A stretch of 9,817 nt of DNA from an uncultured Collinsella sp. (GTDB lineage Bacteria; Actinomycetota; Coriobacteriia; Coriobacteriales; Coriobacteriaceae), in assembly GCA_900552425.1 (NCBI GenBank), contig URZR01000056.1, positions 1-9,817 on the forward strand, given 5' to 3'. Shown here one piece after another: positions 7,593 to 9,817 of the stretch (the stretch's first letter is position 1; the number at the start of each line of letters is the position of its first letter). The position numbers and the translations under genes were made by a program. The notes beneath the pieces are model-generated. The model was not told the origin of the DNA, searched no databases, and worked only from the letters and a program-made list of their open reading frames with translations.

Positions 7593-7612
7593 TCTATAGA
7601 GAGGAGAGGGAC

Positions 7613-8293
7613 ATGGGTGCTGTGTCCTTGGATTTAACTCCCAAGGGATCGGTCGAGATCGAGACGCTCGTAAACGGTCCCATTCAGACCAATAGCTATG
7701 CTGTTATTTCGGACAATGAGTGCATGATTATCGACCCCGCATGGGAAGGCGAGCGCTTGGTGGAGCATATTCGAGACGAGCATCCCGGCGTACGCGTGCT
7801 TGGCGCCGTATGCACTCATGGCCATGCCGATCACGTTGGTGGTGTTGCCGGCGTGCGAACCACCGTTGGCGAGGGCTGCCAGTATGAGCTGTGTGCTAAG
7901 GATGTGGCGGTGCCGCATACGAACATCGAGGAACAGCGAGCTATGTGGAGCATCGAGACGCCCGACCCCGGGGAGCCGACGCGCCTGCTCGCCGAGGGCG
8001 ATGCTATCGAGATGGGCGATATCTGCCTGCAGGTGATCGAGACACCAGGGCATACGCCGGGCGGCATCGTTCTATTCGCCGCCACCGAGCAGGGAAATAT
8101 CGCTTTCGTGGGCGACACACTGTTCCCGGGCAGTCACGGCCGCACCGATCTTGCCGGTGGCGACGAGGCGGCGATCATGCGCTCGCTCTCCAAGCTCGCC
8201 CGGCTGCTTCCCGCCGACACGACTTGCCTCGTTGGCCACGGGCCCTCAACCACCATGCAAACAGAGCTTGAGCACAACCCGTTTATGCGCTAA
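7613..8293 (+). CDS. Metallo-beta-lactamase-fold hydrolase, glyoxalase II-like (YcbL type)
   Basis: The 226-residue cytosolic protein has all ligands for a binuclear metal site: H69, H71, D73 and H74 in THGHADH, H147 in TPGHTPGG, D168 in GDTLFPGSHGRTD, and H209 in VGHGPST. GRTDLAGGDE and the closing E-HNP motif place it with the glyoxalase II/YcbL-like thioester hydrolases rather than with true beta-lactamases. Length is typical, with a slightly extended N-terminus and no signal peptide. Family members hydrolyse glutathione or other thiol thioesters; since GC-rich Gram-positives generally lack glutathione, the natural substrate is unknown. AGGAG at 7602-7606, six bases from the ATG, is a strong ribosome site. 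A hydrolase of this family next to relA is common in Firmicutes, so it is probably the last gene of the recJ-rel cluster, perhaps modulated by the upstream stem-loop. Confidence 0.92.
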   Translation: MGAVSLDLTPKGSVEIETLVNGPIQTNSYAVISDNECMIIDPAWEGERLVEHIRDEHPGVRVLGAVCTHGHADHVGGVAGVRTTVGEGCQYELCAKDVAVPHTNIEEQRAMWSIETPDPGEPTRLLAEGDAIEMGDICLQVIETPGHTPGGIVLFAATEQGNIAFVGDTLFPGSHGRTDLAGGDEAAIMRSLSKLARLLPADTTCLVGHGPSTTMQTELEHNPFMR

Positions 8294-8411
8294 TCGGTTT
8301 TTCCGTTTCCACCCAACAGACTTCCGACTTCTGGGGAAATCGAGAATGTGGAACCCGCTCCATAAACCTTGTATCTTTCTTATTGTCAGATGAGCGCGGG
8401 GAGGTGGAGCG
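8294..8411 (+). promoter_or_regulatory. Intergenic region with weak candidate promoter for the PRD regulator
   Basis: This 118-base gap is the likely border between the recJ-rel cluster and the PRD regulator. I see no convincing terminator after the hydrolase: CGG-TTTTT-CCG at 8295-8305 has only a 3-bp stem. A weak promoter can be drawn as TGGAAC (8349-8354), a 17-base spacer and TATCTT (8372-8377). The ribosome site GGAGGTG at 8400-8406 is strong. Short complementary segments (TTCCAC 8307-8312 with GTGGAA 8348-8353, TTCC 8322-8325 with GGAA 8335-8338) are nested symmetrically but the stems are too short to claim a structure. Confidence 0.25.
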
Positions 8412-9817
8412 TTGGTGTTGGATTCGCAGGTTCAAAAGGTACTTGGCTATATCGAGGTCAATCCCGATGTTTCGCCCGCTCGTCTTTGCGAAGAGTTTGG
8501 CGTGAGCGATCGCACGATTCGCACGTACGTCAAGAAGCTCAACGCCGCCCTCGAGCCAGACGCCTATATCCATAAACGTCGTGGCGGGGGTTATGCCCTT
8601 AATATCATCGATTACGATGCGTACTGCTCGATTAAGGACAATGCATCCAACGGAGGGCTCAAGTCAATTCCCTCTACGAGCGAGGGACGCGTTGATTACT
8701 TGTTGAACGACCTGTTGAGTCGCGTTGACTGGATCACTTTGGACGATCTTTCGGAGATCCTCTATGTATCCCGCAACGCTATTTCAGGCGATCTTAAGCG
8801 CGTCGAGGCGCAGCTTGCTAAGTTCGATCTTAAACTTGAGCGGCGTCCTCATTACGGGATTCGCGTGAGCGGCTCGGAGATGTCGCGCCGTCTCTGCCTG
8901 GCAAACATTACGCTCGACAAGCTTGCAGAGCATCGTGAGAGCGATTCTCAGAACCAGGTGACCCTCGACACGATTGCCGCCTGTGTTAATGAAGTCATTG
9001 CCGAGGAAGGCTTCCAAATCAACTCAGCGGCCTATCAAAACCTGCTGGTTCATATCGCGGTCGCCATTTGGCGAATCCGCGAGCAGTGCTACGTCCCTCT
9101 CGAAGCCGACCATATTGAGAAGTTACGTACAGCGCGCGAGTTTGCGGTGGCCGGGTGTGTGGCTTTGGGTATCGAGAAGGCTTTCGACATTCGACTCCCA
9201 GAGGAGGAAGTTGCCTATATCGCCATTCACCTTGCGGGAAAGCAGTCTCTGTATGCTGGTCCTGATGGTGCCGATGAAGGTCTCGTAATTTCCGACGAAG
9301 TTTGGGATGTGGTCACCGAGATGCTCGAGTGCATCTGGGATTCCTATCACTTTGATTTTCGCGGCGATCTTGAGCTTCGCATGAACCTCGCGCGTCATAT
9401 CGTTCCGCTTGCCGTGCGCCTCAAATATCGCATGCATATCGATAACCCGCTGCTTGCCGATATCAAGGAGCGATTCGCGCTCGCGTATTCGATGGCACTC
9501 GATTCGTCGGTCATCCTTGCCGAGCACTACGGTAGCTGTCTTTCGGACGACGAGATCGGCTATATCGCACTTGCCTTTGCCCTGGCGCTTGAGCGCCAGA
9601 AGAGCGAGGCCCCGCGTAAAAATATCCTCGTGGTATGCGCAAGCGGACAGGGAAGCGCCAAGCTTCTCGAGTACCGATACCGCCAGGAGTTTGGTGCCCT
9701 CGTGGACAAGATCCTGACTTGCGATGCCTCGCATATCGACAGTATCGATATGACGGGTATTGATTACGTATTTACCACGGTGCCCCTGCATAGAGCGCTT
9801 CCGGTGCCCGTGCGCGA
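8412..9817 (+). CDS. PRD-domain transcriptional activator (MtlR/LicR type), 3'-truncated
   Basis: The frame is open from an in-frame TGA at 8391 to the window edge. No ATG is available near the start; candidates are TTG 8412, GTG 8415 and TTG 8418. GGAGGTG (8400-8406) is best spaced for 8412, with 8415 nearly as good. Numbered from 8412, 468 residues are visible. They comprise an N-terminal winged helix-turn-helix (about 5-60, recognition region 21-44), a second helix-turn-helix (about 95-150), PRD1 (about 185-280, H214 and H273), PRD2 (about 295-395, H329 but A388 at the second histidine position), and the start of an EIIB-like domain with C409 in VVCASGQGS. An EIIA domain probably follows. 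Such proteins bind DNA and activate sugar-PTS operons, with activity set by phosphorylation from HPr and the cognate transporter. The specific sugar cannot be inferred. An RNA-binding BglG antiterminator is unlikely because two DNA-binding modules are present. Confidence 0.93.
   Translation, partial: MVLDSQVQKVLGYIEVNPDVSPARLCEEFGVSDRTIRTYVKKLNAALEPDAYIHKRRGGGYALNIIDYDAYCSIKDNASNGGLKSIPSTSEGRVDYLLNDLLSRVDWITLDDLSEILYVSRNAISGDLKRVEAQLAKFDLKLERRPHYGIRVSGSEMSRRLCLANITLDKLAEHRESDSQNQVTLDTIAACVNEVIAEEGFQINSAAYQNLLVHIAVAIWRIREQCYVPLEADHIEKLRTAREFAVAGCVALGIEKAFDIRLPEEEVAYIAIHLAGKQSLYAGPDGADEGLVISDEVWDVVTEMLECIWDSYHFDFRGDLELRMNLARHIVPLAVRLKYRMHIDNPLLADIKERFALAYSMALDSSVILAEHYGSCLSDDEIGYIALAFALALERQKSEAPRKNILVVCASGQGSAKLLEYRYRQEFGALVDKILTCDASHIDSIDMTGIDYVFTTVPLHRALPVPVR

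Noticed and set aside
8295..8305. CGG-TTTTT-CCG after the hydrolase as a terminator
   Set aside because: The stem is only three base pairs and the T-run is in the loop, not after the stem.

Overview
This 9.8 kb window is a gene-dense, GC-rich bacterial chromosome segment. It holds five solid protein-coding genes, two of them cut by the window edges, plus one possible leader ORF. No rRNA, tRNA, CRISPR array, insertion sequence or phage gene is visible. The gene content suggests a Gram-positive, GC-rich gut anaerobe, most probably a member of the Coriobacteriia (Collinsella or a relative). Pointers are the bifunctional Rel, the recJ/rel/metallo-hydrolase order shared with Firmicutes, a DUF4931 protein and a PTS-responsive PRD activator. 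The taxonomic assignment is an inference and was not tested by any search.

Layout. Positions 2-559 (+) are the 3' part of a DUF4931 (GalT/HIT-like) gene. It converges, with only 30 bp between stops, on a minus-strand bile acid:sodium symporter (BASS/SBF) family transporter at 590-1588. A roughly 275 bp divergent intergenic region follows, with a TATAAT box, a small 5'-UTR hairpin and a well-placed Shine-Dalgarno in front of a 21-codon ORF that overlaps the next start codon. The centre of the window is a plus-strand cluster. It starts with a 1095-residue fusion of RecJ exonuclease and a RecQ-like helicase (1865-5152). Fifteen bases later comes a full-length bifunctional (p)ppGpp synthetase/hydrolase (5168-7528). 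After a perfect 12-bp stem-loop there is a glyoxalase II-like metallo-beta-lactamase-fold hydrolase (7613-8293). Last is a separate PRD-containing, MtlR/LicR-type transcription activator that uses a non-ATG start (8412 onward) and runs off the right edge inside its EIIB-like domain.

How they work together. RecJ (5'-3' ssDNA exonuclease) and RecQ (3'-5' helicase) are the classical end-processing pair of the RecF recombination pathway, and here they are one polypeptide. The fusion is probably co-transcribed with the stringent-response enzyme. In many Firmicutes the same neighbourhood reads recJ-apt-relA-dtd-(metallo-hydrolase), so this is a slimmed version without apt and dtd. The SBF transporter, DUF4931 protein and PRD regulator look like independent units. 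The PRD regulator most likely controls a sugar PTS operon beyond the window.

The most noteworthy items are the RecJ-RecQ fusion with its missing zinc module, the overlapping upstream ORF, the stem-loop between rel and the hydrolase, and the loss of a regulatory histidine in the second PRD of the activator. I did not find clear evidence for a wholly undescribed system.
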